In this document: positions 25,601-35,055 of the stretch, piece after piece
Numbering within the stretch: the first letter of the stretch is position 1
Layout: each line of letters opens with the position of its first letter
Source: Comamonas koreensis
GTDB taxonomy: Bacteria; Pseudomonadota; Gammaproteobacteria; Burkholderiales; Burkholderiaceae_C
Assembly (NCBI RefSeq): GCF_021026195.1
Contig: NZ_JAJNCT010000028.1
Coordinates: forward strand, 1-64,000
Direction of reading: 5' to 3'
DNA: 64,000 bases
The notes under the pieces: model-generated
Databases searched by the model: none
Told to the model about the DNA's origin: nothing
Seen by the model: the letters and a program-made list of their open reading frames with translations, nothing else
Program-made: the position numbers and the translations under genes

Positions 25601-27199
25601 TCAATGGCGGAAGTGGCGCACGCCGGTGAACACCATGGCCACGCCGCGCTCGTTGGCGGCGTCGATCACCTCCTGGTCGCGCATCGAGCCACCCGGCTGG
25701 GCCACGCAGGTGGCACCGGCATCGACGACCACATCCAGGCCGTCACGGAAGGGGAAGAAGGCATCCGACGCCACGACGGTGTTCTGCAGCGACAGCTTGG
25801 CCGCTTCTGCCTTGATGGACGCAATACGCGCCGAATCCAGGCGCGACATCTGGCCAGCGCCCACACCCATGGTCATGCCGTTCTTGCAGAACACGATGGC
25901 ATTGGACTTGACGAACTTGGCCACCTTCCAGGCGAACAGCAGGTCCTGCAGCTCTTGCTGGGTCGGCTGCTTGACGGTCACCACCTTCAGATCCGCCAGT
26001 TGCAGCTCATGGTTGTCGGCTGATTGCAGCAGGATGCCCGAACCCACGCGCTTGGATTCAATGGCGTTGCGGCCCTGCTCCCAGTCGCTGCTGCCGCCAG
26101 CGGGCAGTGCAATCTTCATCAGGCGCACATTGACCTTGGACTTGAAGATCTCCAGCGCTTCGGCGCTGAAGTCAGGGGCCATCAGCACTTCGACGAACTG
26201 CTTGGACACGGCTTCGGCCGCTGCCTTGTCTACTGCGCGGTTGAAGGCGATGATGCCGCCAAAAGCGCTGGTCGGGTCGGTCTGGAAGGCCTTGGAGTAG
26301 GCGTCAAACGCATCGGAACCCACGGCCACGCCGCAGGGGTTGGCGTGCTTGACGATGACGCAGGCCGGCACCTCGAAGCTCTTGACGCATTCCCAGGCGG
26401 CGTCGGCATCGGCGATGTTGTTGTAGCTCAGCTCCTTGCCTTGCAGCTGCACACCCGTGGCCAGCGAGCCGGGCGCGGGGTACAGATCGCGGTACCAGGC
26501 GGCTTGCTGGTGGCTGTTTTCGCCATAGCGCAGGTCCTGGATCTTGATGAACTGGCTGTTGCTCTGGCCGGGGAAGGCAGCGCGCTCGGGCACGTATTCT
26601 TCGGACAGCTTTTCATCGTCGAACGTGACCGACGACAGGTAGTTGCTGATCGCGCCGTCGTACTGGCTGATGCGGTTGAAGGCCGCCACCGACAGGGCAA
26701 AACGCAGCTTATTGGACAGCTTGCCACCGGCCTTGAGTTCGGCGAGCACGGCGTCGTACTGGTCGGCGGCGGTGATCACACCAACATCCTTCCAGTTCTT
26801 GGCAGCGGAGCGCACCATCGCCGGGCCGCCAATGTCGATGTTCTCGATGGCATCGGCCAGCGTGCAACCGGCCTTGGCCACGGTCGCTTCAAAGGGGTAG
26901 AGGTTCACCACCAGCAGGTCGATGGTCTCGATGCCGTGTTCCTTCAGCGCAGCCATGTGCTCGGGCAGATCGCGGCGGGCCAGCAGGCCGCCGTGCACCA
27001 TGGGGTGCAGGGTCTTGACGCGGCCGTCGAGCATCTCGGGGAAGCGGGTGACCTCGGCCACCTCGGTCACGGGCAGGCCCTTGTCGGCCAGCAGCTTGGC
27101 GGTGCCGCCGGTGGACAGCAGTTGCACGCCCAGCGCATGCAGGGCTTGGGCGAACTCGACAATACCGGTTTTGTCGGAAACGGAAATCAGGGCTTTCAT
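25601..27199 (-). CDS. purH: Bifunctional AICAR formyltransferase/IMP cyclohydrolase
   Basis: 532 residues from ATG 27199 ([20 protein letters not shown]); the open frame runs upstream to 27253 but only this start matches the family. The IMP cyclohydrolase domain (about 1-200) contains [11 protein letters not shown] and [13 protein letters not shown]. The AICAR transformylase domain (about 205-532) contains [12 protein letters not shown], the catalytic KHANPCG stretch and [25 protein letters not shown]. It catalyses the last two steps of de novo purine synthesis. It follows dusB-fis on the same strand, 78 bases after fis. Confidence 0.96.
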   Translation of the reverse strand: MKALISVSDKTGIVEFAQALHALGVQLLSTGGTAKLLADKGLPVTEVAEVTRFPEMLDGRVKTLHPMVHGGLLARRDLPEHMAALKEHGIETIDLLVVNLYPFEATVAKAGCTLADAIENIDIGGPAMVRSAAKNWKDVGVITAADQYDAVLAELKAGGKLSNKLRFALSVAAFNRISQYDGAISNYLSSVTFDDEKLSEEYVPERAAFPGQSNSQFIKIQDLRYGENSHQQAAWYRDLYPAPGSLATGVQLQGKELSYNNIADADAAWECVKSFEVPACVIVKHANPCGVAVGSDAFDAYSKAFQTDPTSAFGGIIAFNRAVDKAAAEAVSKQFVEVLMAPDFSAEALEIFKSKVNVRLMKIALPAGGSSDWEQGRNAIESKRVGSGILLQSADNHELQLADLKVVTVKQPTQQELQDLLFAWKVAKFVKSNAIVFCKNGMTMGVGAGQMSRLDSARIASIKAEAAKLSLQNTVVASDAFFPFRDGLDVVVDAGATCVAQPGGSMRDQEVIDAANERGVAMVFTGVRHFRH

Positions 27200-27277
27200 G
27201 TCAATCACTTCAAGAATGGAAACAGGCTTGTGCCGCATGCGCAGCGGGCGCAAGCAGCACTGAAATCAGGGCGCGCG

Positions 27278-27511
27278 TCAGAGCATCTTGTGCTCGACCA
27301 GCTTCTTGCGCAGGGTGTTGCGGTTCAGGCCCAGCCACTCGGCGGCCCGTGACTGGTTGTTGTCGGCGTGGTTCATCACCACCTCCAGCATGGGGCGCTC
27401 CACCATGCGCACCACCATCTCGTACACGCGGTCCGGCACCTCGCCTTCCAGGTCCTGAAAATAGGTCTGCAGGCTGTCCCGCACGGACTGCTCAATCGTC
27501 GTCTTACTCAT
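27278..27511 (-). CDS. fis: Fis-family nucleoid-associated regulator
   Basis: 77 residues, the compact betaproteobacterial form of Fis. The C-terminal helix-turn-helix NNQSRAAEWLGLNRNTLRKKL is the canonical Fis/NtrC-type DNA-binding element and the helical core MLEVVMNHAD mediates dimerisation. The start codon overlaps the dusB stop (ATGA at 27511-27508), so it is translationally coupled to dusB as in E. coli. Confidence 0.94.
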   Translation of the reverse strand: MSKTTIEQSVRDSLQTYFQDLEGEVPDRVYEMVVRMVERPMLEVVMNHADNNQSRAAEWLGLNRNTLRKKLVEHKML

Positions 27512-28581
27512 ACAAAGTCATCACTCATTGTTGTTGCTGGGGCCATCGCACTCCCGCTGGCCTCTGGTGCTGGTGCCATGCCAGGCAGCCGGTCCATCTG
27601 TTGCCCCAGGGCCAACAGGTAATCGGCTACGGCCTGCCATTGCGCCGCACTGTTTTCAATCACATTCATCTCGCGCCTGAACGCATCGCCCCCCGGCAGA
27701 TCGCGCACATACCAGGCAATGTGCTTGCGCGCCGAGCGCACGCCCGTGCTCTCGCCGTACAGCGCATAGTGGTCCTGCAGGTGCTCCAGCAGATGGCGGC
27801 GCAGCTCGGCCACCAAGGGTGGCGCCAGCAGCTCGCCGGTCTGCAGAAAATGCACGATCTCGCGAAAAATCCAGGGGCGGCCCTGGGCCGCCCGACCCAC
27901 CATCACCGCGTCCGCTCCGGTAAAGGCCAGCACATCGCGGGCCTTGGCCGGGCTGGTGATATCGCCATTGGCAACCACCGGCACCGACACCGCCTGCTTC
28001 ACGGCGCGGATCGTGTCGTACTCGGCCAGGCCCCGGTAGCCCTGCTCGCGCGTGCGGCCATGCACGGTGAGCATCTGGATGCCCACCTGCTCGAACTGGC
28101 GCGCCAGCTGCACGGCATTCTTGTGGTCATCGCTCCAGCCGGTGCGCATCTTCAGCGTCACCGGCACGCCATGGGGAGCGGCAGCCTCCACCACGGCAGC
28201 GGCAATCTCGACGGCCAGCGGCTCGTTCTGCATCAGCGCCGAGCCGGCCCATTTATTGCAGACCTTCTTGGCCGGGCAACCCATGTTGATATCGATGATC
28301 TGCGCGCCGCGCTCAATGTTGTAGACCGCTGCCTCGGCCATCATCGGCGCGTCGGTGCCGGCGATCTGCACGGAGATCGGGCCGGGCTCGCCCGCATGGT
28401 TGGCGCGGCGGCTGGTCTTGAGGCTGTCCCACAGGTCCTTGCGGCTGGTCACCATCTCGCTGACCGCATACCCCGCCCCCAGCGCCTTGCACAGCTGGCG
28501 AAAAGGCCTGTCCGTCACGCCCGCCATGGGCGCCACAAACACGTTGTTGGCCAGAGTGTAGGGACCGATGTGGACGGACAT
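27508..28581 (-). CDS. dusB: tRNA-dihydrouridine synthase B
   Basis: 357 residues from ATG 28581 (MSVHIGPYTLANNVFVAPMA); the frame continues upstream to 28785 with no family match. FMN-binding TIM barrel motifs: APMAGVTDRPFRQL, the catalytic cysteine in DINMGCPAKKVCNKWAGSAL, TLKMRTGW, TVHGRTREQ and VMVGRAAQGRPWIF. DusB reduces specific uridines in the tRNA D-loop. It is the first gene of dusB-fis(-purH). A hairpin followed by a T run lies just before the start (28597-28618) and may act as an attenuator. Confidence 0.94.
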   Translation of the reverse strand: MSVHIGPYTLANNVFVAPMAGVTDRPFRQLCKALGAGYAVSEMVTSRKDLWDSLKTSRRANHAGEPGPISVQIAGTDAPMMAEAAVYNIERGAQIIDINMGCPAKKVCNKWAGSALMQNEPLAVEIAAAVVEAAAPHGVPVTLKMRTGWSDDHKNAVQLARQFEQVGIQMLTVHGRTREQGYRGLAEYDTIRAVKQAVSVPVVANGDITSPAKARDVLAFTGADAVMVGRAAQGRPWIFREIVHFLQTGELLAPPLVAELRRHLLEHLQDHYALYGESTGVRSARKHIAWYVRDLPGGDAFRREMNVIENSAAQWQAVADYLLALGQQMDRLPGMAPAPEASGSAMAPATTMSDDFV

Positions 28582-28886
28582 GGAATGCAAAAAGCGAGCA
28601 CTTCGCCACCGAAGTGCTGGTTGTTGTGGTGAGGGGAAGGGGCAGATTGTACTGCTTAAAAAAGTAGCAAACATCCAATCTACCCGCTTGACATTTGAGA
28701 ATGCCCAAAAATTGGGCGATAAGGCAGCCGCTGACAACGTCCACACACCCCGTTTGGAGGACAGTGAGCGCTCAGGCCACAACATTGCAAGGGGCTGTCA
28801 GCATGGCATTTTTCGGCCTCTTGGCTGACACGGGAGCGGCCCGCAGCGCCGCTGGCGCGCAGGCCCCAGCCGCTACACTGGCAGCC
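28582..28886. other. Divergent intergenic region between dusB and the YqaA-like gene
   Basis: About 305 bases without a gene. Besides the dusB leader hairpin it holds a reverse-strand TACAAT -10-like box near 28650 and a small GCCCAA/TTGGGC inverted repeat near 28703-28717. Open frames through it show no family resemblance. Confidence 0.4.
28589..28618 (-). promoter_or_regulatory. Leader hairpin with T run upstream of dusB
   Basis: On the reverse strand AGCACTTC pairs with GAAGTGCT (28618-28611 with 28604-28597) around a six-base loop, followed by CGCTTTTTG and then the dusB ATG at 28581. The shape is that of a weak intrinsic terminator placed within the dusB leader. Confidence 0.45.
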
Positions 28887-29420
28887 ATGGAAGCTTGGAT
28901 TCAACAGTTGCTGACATGGCTGGCCCTGCCGCAGTTCGGGCTCAGTACGGTCTTTATCGTGGCCCTGATCTCGGCCACCTTGCTGCCCCTGGGCTCGGAG
29001 CCCGCTGTGGCCGGCTTGCTACACCTCAACCCCGATCTGTTCTGGCAGGCCATCTTGGTGGCTACCGCCGGCAATACCCTGGGCGGCGCGATCAGCTGGT
29101 GGACCGGCGCGCTGGCCCGGACCGCCTGGTACAAGGCCCGCAGCCTGCGCCATGTGGGCGTGGATCCTGCCGGCCCCAGCCAGCCCCCTGCCCCACCCAA
29201 CAAGCAAAGCCGCCACCAGCGCATGGCCCGCATCTGGCTGCGCAAGTTTGGCGCCAAGGCCTGCCTGCTCAGCTGGCTGCCCATCGTTGGCGATCCGCTC
29301 TGCGCCGTGGCCGGCTGGCTGCGCCTGCCGTTCTGGCCTTGCGTGTTCTACATGGCGGTGGGCAAGTTTTTGCGCTACCTGGTGATGACGGCCACGATTT
29401 TGCATTTCTGGCCCTCTTGA
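28887..29420 (+). CDS. YqaA-like (DedA/SNARE-associated type) small membrane protein
   Basis: 177 residues from ATG 28887 (MEAWIQQLLTWLALPQFG); the frame extends upstream to 28695 but that part is not protein-like. It shows the YqaA/DedA arrangement: STVFIVALISATLLPLGSEP with the membrane re-entrant E-P motif, NTLGGAISWWTGALA, and RKFGAKACLLSWLPIVGDPL with the family arginine and G-D-P motif, then FYMAVGKFLRYLVM. DedA-like proteins are lipid scramblases or flippases, but the YqaA branch is uncharacterised. Confidence 0.82.
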   Translation: MEAWIQQLLTWLALPQFGLSTVFIVALISATLLPLGSEPAVAGLLHLNPDLFWQAILVATAGNTLGGAISWWTGALARTAWYKARSLRHVGVDPAGPSQPPAPPNKQSRHQRMARIWLRKFGAKACLLSWLPIVGDPLCAVAGWLRLPFWPCVFYMAVGKFLRYLVMTATILHFWPS

Positions 29421-29443
29421 AGACACGCCGCTTTGAGCGGCGC

Positions 29444-30439
29444 CTAATCCACCCGCAAGCCCAGCTGCTGCGCCACGGCGGCATAGCGGTCGATGTCGCT
29501 GTTGATCACCCGCCCAAACTCGGACGCACTTTGCTGCACCGGCGTATAGCCCTGGTCGCGCAGCCACTGCTGCATCGCCGGCTCGGCCAAGATCTGCGCC
29601 AGCACGTCATGCATGCGCTGCACCACCGCATCGCTGGCGGCAGCAGGGGCGAGCAGGCCATGCCACTGCTCCACGCTGAAACCAGCGGCGCCTTGCTCGG
29701 CCACGGTGGCAACCTGCGGCCACTGCGCCAGGCGCTGGGGCGCGGTGATGGCAATGGCGCGCACGCGGCCGGCCTCGATCAGCGGCGCCGCGCTGCTGGC
29801 GGTGACCATGCCCATGGCGACCTGGCCGGCGGCCACGGCGGTGATGGCCGGCCCACATCCCTTGTAGGGCACGTGCTGCAAATGCAGCTGCGCGGCCTGG
29901 GCCAGCATCTCGCCGGCCATATGCTGGGGCGTGCCATTGCCGCAAGAGGCAAAGGGCTGCTGCAGCCGCTGCGCCGAGGCGCGCACATCGGCCAGGCTGT
30001 GCAGCGCACTGGTCTGCGGCACCACCAGCACGGAGGCGATAGTGCCCACATTGAACACGGCCTTGAAATCCTGGCGCGGATCAAAATCCAGCTGGCGGTA
30101 GACGGCAGGGTTGATCGCGAAGGAGCTGTTCACCATCAGCCAGCTGCTGCCATCGCCCGCCGCCTCCGCCACATGGCGCGCGCCAATATTGCCGCTGGCG
30201 CCGGGGCGGTTTTCCACCACCACCGTTTGGCCCGTGCGCTGCTGCAAGGCGGCGCCCAGTTTGCGCGCCAGCAAATCGGTACCACCGCCGGGCGGAAAGG
30301 TCACCACGATGGTGATGGGCTTGTCAAAGCGGGCCGCCGCCATGCTGCTGCTGCCCAGCCACAGGCCAGCTGCCATGCAGGCCACCGTGGCGGCTGCCAG
30401 CCACCACCAGGAAAAGCGTTGGAGAACGCGGGACATCAC
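29444..30439 (-). CDS. Bug/TctC family periplasmic solute receptor
   Basis: 331 residues with an N-terminal signal segment (WWWLAAATVACMAAGLWLG) and the Bug hallmarks: ITIVVTFPPGGGTDLLARKL, the VVVENRPGASGNIGARHVAE ligand loop and HVPYKGCGPAITAVAAGQV. Such receptors bind carboxylates (tricarboxylates, aromatic acids, nicotinate) for tripartite transporters or act as sensors. There are no TctAB membrane genes near it; orphan receptors are very common in Comamonadaceae. It lies 48 bases after nadC on the same strand, so a link to nicotinate is possible but unproven. Confidence 0.88.
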   Translation of the reverse strand: MMSRVLQRFSWWWLAAATVACMAAGLWLGSSSMAAARFDKPITIVVTFPPGGGTDLLARKLGAALQQRTGQTVVVENRPGASGNIGARHVAEAAGDGSSWLMVNSSFAINPAVYRQLDFDPRQDFKAVFNVGTIASVLVVPQTSALHSLADVRASAQRLQQPFASCGNGTPQHMAGEMLAQAAQLHLQHVPYKGCGPAITAVAAGQVAMGMVTASSAAPLIEAGRVRAIAITAPQRLAQWPQVATVAEQGAAGFSVEQWHGLLAPAAASDAVVQRMHDVLAQILAEPAMQQWLRDQGYTPVQQSASEFGRVINSDIDRYAAVAQQLGLRVD

Positions 30440-30487
30440 AGGCCTCCTTCCAAGTTTTGCAGATTGCTCAGTCGGTAAGGGGCCGGC

Positions 30488-31357
30488 TCAGGCATCCAGG
30501 CCAATGTCCAGCACCTTGGCGCTGTGGGTGAGCCAGCCGACGGCAATCTGGTCCACCCCGGTGGCGGCCACTTGCGGCGCCGTCTCGGGCGTGATGCGGC
30601 CCGATGCCTCGGTCACCGCCTTGCCACGGCACATGGCCACCGCCGTACGCAGGGTCTCCAGGTCCATGTTGTCCAGCAGCACCACATCCACCCCCAGCTG
30701 CAATGCCGCATCAAGCTGCGCGAGCGTGTCCACTTCGAGCTCGATCTTGACCATATGGCCCACGCCAGCCCGGGCGCGGCCCACCGCAGTGGCCACATCG
30801 CCGGCCAGCGCAATATGGTTGTCCTTGATCAGCACCGCATCGTCCAACCCAAAGCGATGGTTGCTGCCGCCGCCCACACGCACCGCATACTTTTGCAGCG
30901 CGCGCAGGCCCGGCATGGTCTTGCGCGTGCAGGTCACCCGCGTGTCGTAGGGCTGGATGGCCTGGGCGATCGCGTAGGTGGCGCTGGCCACGCCGCTCAG
31001 ATGGCAAAGGTAGTTGAGCGCCGTGCGCTCCGCCGTCAAGATCGCCCGGCTCTTGCCGTGGATGCGGGCGATCTCCATGCCCGGCGCCAGCACCGTGCCA
31101 TCGCCGCACAGCGGCTCAAACTCCAGGCCGCTGTCCAGCAGATGAAAGGCCAGCCGCGCCAGATCCAGCCCCGCCAGCACGCCCGCTTGCCGTGCCACCA
31201 GGCGCAGGCTGTCTCTGGCATCTGCTGGCACTATCGTGTCAGTCGTCAGGTCACCGGCGCGGCCCAGGTCTTCCAGCAGGGCCATGCGCACCAGCGGCTC
31301 CAGCATCACATCGGGCAGAGGAGGAACCGGCAGCGCAGCAGTTTGATTAATGCTCAT
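30488..31357 (-). CDS. nadC: Nicotinate-nucleotide pyrophosphorylase (carboxylating)
   Basis: 289 residues from ATG 31357 (MSINQTAALPVPPL). Family motifs: ALLEDLGRAGDLTTDTIV, AERTALNYLCHLSGVA, CTRKTMPGLRALQKYAVRVG (phosphoribosyl site), HRFGLDDAVLIKDNHIA and EASGRITPETA. It converts quinolinate and PRPP to nicotinate mononucleotide in NAD synthesis. The promoter contains two copies of a shared motif (31347-31369 and 31416-31438), and the NrtR-type regulator gene is immediately upstream. One copy overlaps the start codon. nadA and nadB are not in the window. Confidence 0.95.
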   Translation of the reverse strand: MSINQTAALPVPPLPDVMLEPLVRMALLEDLGRAGDLTTDTIVPADARDSLRLVARQAGVLAGLDLARLAFHLLDSGLEFEPLCGDGTVLAPGMEIARIHGKSRAILTAERTALNYLCHLSGVASATYAIAQAIQPYDTRVTCTRKTMPGLRALQKYAVRVGGGSNHRFGLDDAVLIKDNHIALAGDVATAVGRARAGVGHMVKIELEVDTLAQLDAALQLGVDVVLLDNMDLETLRTAVAMCRGKAVTEASGRITPETAPQVAATGVDQIAVGWLTHSAKVLDIGLDA

Positions 31358-31369
31358 TTTGAGTATATA
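31347..31369 (-). promoter_or_regulatory. Putative NrtR operator 1, overlapping the nadC start
   Basis: The plus-strand text contains ATGCTCA and TGAGTATA in an imperfect inverted repeat. It aligns without gaps to operator 2, 69 bases away, with 18 of 23 positions identical. It covers the nadC start codon (31357-31355). Confidence 0.6.
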
Positions 31370-31415
31370 AAGGGTAAAAAAGAGGCGCGCCAGCCTTGCA
31401 GCGGTCGCACGCGTA

Positions 31416-31447
31416 TTTATGCTAAATATGAGTATAAATATTGTCAA
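31416..31447 (-). promoter_or_regulatory. nadC promoter with putative NrtR operator 2
   Basis: On the reverse strand a consensus -35 TTGACA (31447-31442), a 17-base spacer and a TAGCAT -10 (31424-31419) form a good sigma70 promoter. The operator (31416-31438, ATGCTA...TGAGTATA) fills the spacer and -10, so regulator binding would block initiation. Transcription should start near 31412, leaving a leader of about 55 bases to nadC. Confidence 0.7.
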
Positions 31448-31505
31448 GGCCTGGCGCTGAAGGCATGTCGCCTCCGTTGCCACTTTCAAAAATGGATCAG
31501 GACAA

Positions 31506-32501
31506 TCAACCGCGCGCCAACGGCAGCTTGTTGCCCGCAATGGCGCGTTCCACCAGCACATTGCGGCGAAAGCGAAACAGCTTGGCGGGGCGGCCTGCGC
31601 CCTGGCTGCTGATCTCGCCAGTCTCTTCCACCAACGCCTGCTGCTCGATGAGGCGGCGAAAGTTCTGCTTGTGCAGGCTGCGCCCGGCCAGCGCTTCCAC
31701 GGTCTGCTGCAGCTGCAGCAGCGAGAAGCTGTCGGCCATCAACTCGAACACCACCGGGCGGTACTTGATCTTGGCCCGCAGCCGCGCCATGCCGGTGGCC
31801 AGAATGCGGCGGTGGTCATTGCGCATTGCCGTGCCCAGCAAGGTCTGGCCCTGGGGAGCGCGCATGCCGTCGCGCCAGGCTTCTGCGACCAGGCCGGCTT
31901 CAAACAGCAGCTCATAGCGCTGCAGCACCAGCTCTTCGTTCCAATCGCTGCCTTCCAGGCCGAAAGTCACACAGGCCCGCTCCCAGCGCGCGCCGGCCGC
32001 CGCCTTGGCCGTTGCCTGCGCAGCCCAGGCCTGCAAGGCGGGCGCAATGCGCTGGTCCAGGATCGCGGGCGCGCCGCTGCGCCAGTCCTCCCAGGGGAAA
32101 TAGCGGTACCAGTCCTGCCAGCCCGGCTGGGCCTGGCCGGCATCGTCCAGCTCGCGCGTCAGCGCCAGGTAGCTGATGGAGATGGCGCGCATGCCTAGTT
32201 CCTGCGAGCGGTCGCCATCGGCAAAGGTGTAGAGCTGCTCGACAAAGCCCAGCGGGTGGTGGGTCTGCGTCTCCACCCAGGCCCGCAGGCTGGCCTGCAG
32301 CGAGCGGTGGTTGGCCGTAAAAGGCCCCGCTGGCAGGGTCTCGCCCGCCTGCGTGGTCAATATGCGCGGCTGCCCGGCCGTCACCGCCACCAGCACTGCC
32401 ACCAGATCGGCCTGCACCGAATGCTGCTCGCGCTCGGCGGCGCTCGGCGCGAGGGGCGCGGGCGCAGCAGTGGTTTTTGTGTTGGCGGCAGGCGGGGTCA
32501 C
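31506..32501 (-). CDS. nrtR: NrtR-type Nudix-related transcriptional regulator of NAD metabolism
   Basis: 331 residues with a GTG start at 32501. Residues about 28-170 are a Nudix-like domain, but the expected REx2EEx2G catalytic helix is replaced by LQASLRAWVETQTHHPLG, so hydrolysis is unlikely and it should only sense ligand. Residues about 220-320 form the NrtR winged helix: KYRPVVFELMADSFSLLQLQ, SLHKQNFRRLIEQQALVEET and GRPAKLFRFRRNVL. NrtR proteins repress NAD synthesis genes and release DNA on binding ADP-ribose or related nucleotides. It is encoded just upstream of nadC. Confidence 0.88.
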   Translation of the reverse strand: MTPPAANTKTTAAPAPLAPSAAEREQHSVQADLVAVLVAVTAGQPRILTTQAGETLPAGPFTANHRSLQASLRAWVETQTHHPLGFVEQLYTFADGDRSQELGMRAISISYLALTRELDDAGQAQPGWQDWYRYFPWEDWRSGAPAILDQRIAPALQAWAAQATAKAAAGARWERACVTFGLEGSDWNEELVLQRYELLFEAGLVAEAWRDGMRAPQGQTLLGTAMRNDHRRILATGMARLRAKIKYRPVVFELMADSFSLLQLQQTVEALAGRSLHKQNFRRLIEQQALVEETGEISSQGAGRPAKLFRFRRNVLVERAIAGNKLPLARG

Positions 32502-32651
32502 CAGATGGGGCCTTTCAAGAGTCGATGGGGTGGGTAGTGCGCGCAGTCACCAGCAGGGGCTGGTATCGGGCAAGCAGCGGCTATCTTATAACGGCTTGCC
32601 GCGCTGCTCTGCCATCCCGCTGCCACATGCGGATAAGCGCAACGCCCCACG

Positions 32652-32679
32652 AAAAAGCCCGCTGACGCGCAGCGGGCTT
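32652..32679 (-). terminator. Intrinsic terminator after ychF
   Basis: Perfect 10-bp stem AAGCCCGCTG/CAGCGGGCTT (32655-32664 with 32670-32679), five-base loop, followed on the reverse strand by T residues. It lies 61 bases past the ychF stop. Confidence 0.85.
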
Positions 32680-32739
32680 GGGGGGTTCTGACTGCCAGCA
32701 CGCAGCGAATGCGCGCAAGCAGTATCGTCGCCGAAACGG

Positions 32740-33834
32740 TCAGACGTTGAACAGGAAGTTCAGCACATCGCCATCCTTGACGATGTATTCCTTGCCTTCG
32801 GCGCGCATCTTGCCCGCTTCCTTGGCGCCCTGCTCACCCTTGTACTGGATGTAGTCTTCGAAGGCGATGGTCTGGGCACGGATAAAGCCACGCTCGAAAT
32901 CGCCGTGGATGACGCCAGCGGCCTGGGGCGCGGTGGCACCAATCGGCACGGTCCAGGCGCGCACTTCCTTCACACCGGCGGTGAAGTAGGTCTGCAGACC
33001 CAGCAGGGTGAAGCCGGCGCGGATCAGGCGGTTCAGGCCGGGCTCTTCCAGGCCCATTTCCTGCAGGAACATGTCGCGGTCTTCGTCGCCCATCTCGGAC
33101 ATTTCTGCCTCGATCTTGGCGCAGATGGCGACCACGGGGGCGCCCTGTGCTTCGGCATAGGCCTTCAGGCTGTCGAGCAGCGGGTTGTTCTCAAAGCCGT
33201 CTTCGCTGACGTTGCCGACAAACATTGCGGGCTTGGCAGTGATCAGGCAGAACTGCTTGAGCAGCGGCGCGTCTTCCTTGGACACGGGCACGATGCGGGC
33301 AGGCTTGCCCTGGTCCAGCACGGCCTGGATGGGGGTCAGCAGCGAGACCAGCTTGGCAGCATCCTTGTCGTTACCCGACTTCGCCGCCTTGCTGTAGCGG
33401 TTGAGCGCCTTTTCCACGGTGGCCAGGTCGGCCAGGCAGAGTTCGGTCTGGATGACTTCGATATCGGCGATCGGGTCGACCTTGTTGGCCACGTGGATCA
33501 CGTTGGGGTCTTCGAAGCAGCGCACCACGTTGACGATGGCGTCGGTTTCGCGGATGTGGGCCAGGAACTGGTTGCCCAGGCCTTCACCCTTGGAAGCGCC
33601 CGCCACCAGGCCGGCGATGTCCACAAACTCGACGATGGCTGGAACAATGCGCTCGGGCTCTACTATCTTGGACAGCTGGTCCAGACGCGGATCGGGCACT
33701 TCCACGACGCCGGTATTGGGTTCGATCGTGCAGAAAGGATAGTTTTCGGCGGCAATACCTGCCTTGGTCAACGCATTAAAAAGGGTGGACTTGCCAACAT
33801 TGGGCAAACCGACGATGCCGCATTTGAGGCTCAT
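32740..33834 (-). CDS. ychF: YchF/OLA1 redox-responsive ATPase/GTPase
   Basis: 364 residues, same length as the E. coli protein. N-terminal G domain: P-loop GLPNVGKST, switch region, [21 protein letters not shown] and the atypical NKVDP G4 motif; then a coiled-coil helical insert and a C-terminal TGS domain ending [20 protein letters not shown]. YchF prefers ATP to GTP, associates with ribosomes and catalase, and affects oxidative stress response. Single-gene unit. Confidence 0.95.
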   Translation of the reverse strand: MSLKCGIVGLPNVGKSTLFNALTKAGIAAENYPFCTIEPNTGVVEVPDPRLDQLSKIVEPERIVPAIVEFVDIAGLVAGASKGEGLGNQFLAHIRETDAIVNVVRCFEDPNVIHVANKVDPIADIEVIQTELCLADLATVEKALNRYSKAAKSGNDKDAAKLVSLLTPIQAVLDQGKPARIVPVSKEDAPLLKQFCLITAKPAMFVGNVSEDGFENNPLLDSLKAYAEAQGAPVVAICAKIEAEMSEMGDEDRDMFLQEMGLEEPGLNRLIRAGFTLLGLQTYFTAGVKEVRAWTVPIGATAPQAAGVIHGDFERGFIRAQTIAFEDYIQYKGEQGAKEAGKMRAEGKEYIVKDGDVLNFLFNV

Positions 33835-33925
33835 GGCAGTGCTTTCTCTATTCTTTCGGACAAACCCGGCATTTTAAGCCGACTGCATGGCAATCGCGAA
33901 TCCAGGCGTATTTCAACGGCAAGCC

Positions 33926-34807
33926 TCAATCAAACTGCAAGGCACCGCCGACCGCATCACCCACCCGCAGCACCCCACCGGTGCCCGCAGGCACATAGGC
34001 ATTCATGCCGAAGGTTACGGCGCCATCCAGGCGGTCATCGTGGCGGTAGGTCTGCAAGGTGTCGGTCACGCTGGTGCCGCTGGCGGCGGTGGCCGGGTCG
34101 ATATCGGGGATGGGGCAGCGCGCGCAGGGCTTGACCAGCGGCAAATCCGCCCATTGCTGGCTGCCGGGGCCGCCCTGCTGCACCGACAGGCTTTCGATGC
34201 GGTCCTCGTCATGGGACTGGAAGCCGTCAACCACGATATTGGCGCGAAAGCGCTCTGCGACCACCGGCGTTTCGCCCGCCTGGGTCAGGCGCGCGTTGAG
34301 CTCATCGACCGAGGCCTGGCTGACGACCAGCACCGGAAAGCCATCGGCAAATTGCGTGGGGGCGTCGGCGCCGCCGGTCCATTTCTTGCTGGCCAGCCGC
34401 AGCGCCTGGGGCGCCATGCGCACCAAATAGCACTCGGTCTGCAGGAACGCGCTGAACCAGGCATTGACCGCATCGGGCGCCTGCAGGCCCGTCAACCGGT
34501 CGTCCCAGACGCGCACCGCGCGCTCGGGGCCTGCAAAGGCCATATCGACCGAGAGCGGCTCCATGCCCGGGGCGGTCACCGTCATCAGGCCATCGGCAAT
34601 GGCGGGTTGCACCAGCACCATGCGGGCGATTTCGCGCTGCGAGATGAAGTCGCCCTGCCCATCGACCAGCATGAAGGCCCGGTCATGCTCCAGGCCCGTC
34701 GCCATCAGACGCGCGCTTTGCACGGCAATGCCGGCGCAGGATTTGATGGGAAAAACCCACAATTGGCCGATATGGCCGGTGACATCAAAAAAATCGGTAT
34801 TTGCCAT
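33926..34807 (-). CDS. MOSC domain protein (YcbX-like)
   Basis: 293 residues from ATG 34807 (MANTDFFDVTGHIGQLWVFP). The N-terminal MOSC_N beta-barrel (LWVFPIKSCAGIAVQSARLM, GLEHDRAFMLVD) precedes the MOSC domain with RFRANIVVDG and the conserved cysteine in LVKPCARCPIPDIDP, typical for molybdenum-cofactor binding. YcbX-like proteins reduce N-hydroxylated compounds using a molybdenum cofactor. No ferredoxin domain is attached. It is divergent from the UbiH-like gene. Confidence 0.88.
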   Translation of the reverse strand: MANTDFFDVTGHIGQLWVFPIKSCAGIAVQSARLMATGLEHDRAFMLVDGQGDFISQREIARMVLVQPAIADGLMTVTAPGMEPLSVDMAFAGPERAVRVWDDRLTGLQAPDAVNAWFSAFLQTECYLVRMAPQALRLASKKWTGGADAPTQFADGFPVLVVSQASVDELNARLTQAGETPVVAERFRANIVVDGFQSHDEDRIESLSVQQGGPGSQQWADLPLVKPCARCPIPDIDPATAASGTSVTDTLQTYRHDDRLDGAVTFGMNAYVPAGTGGVLRVGDAVGGALQFD

Positions 34808-35055
34808 GCTGCTCTGCGCCTGGGTTGGTTCTGGGCAAACCACACTGTAACGAGTAAAAGGCTGTCTTGCACCCAGCGGCCCTCTGCCCTCCACCGGCCC
34901 TGGTTTGAACTCGGTCTTGTGCGATCCGCGCCCACGCCCTGGGGCAAGGGTCGGGTCAGGAGCCCGGACTCGGCGCCAAAACGGTGGCCAGACCCTTGCC
35001 GCAAGTCGTACAGGCGCCCCGTGCTGCCACAGTGCCCCACTACAATAGACCGCTT

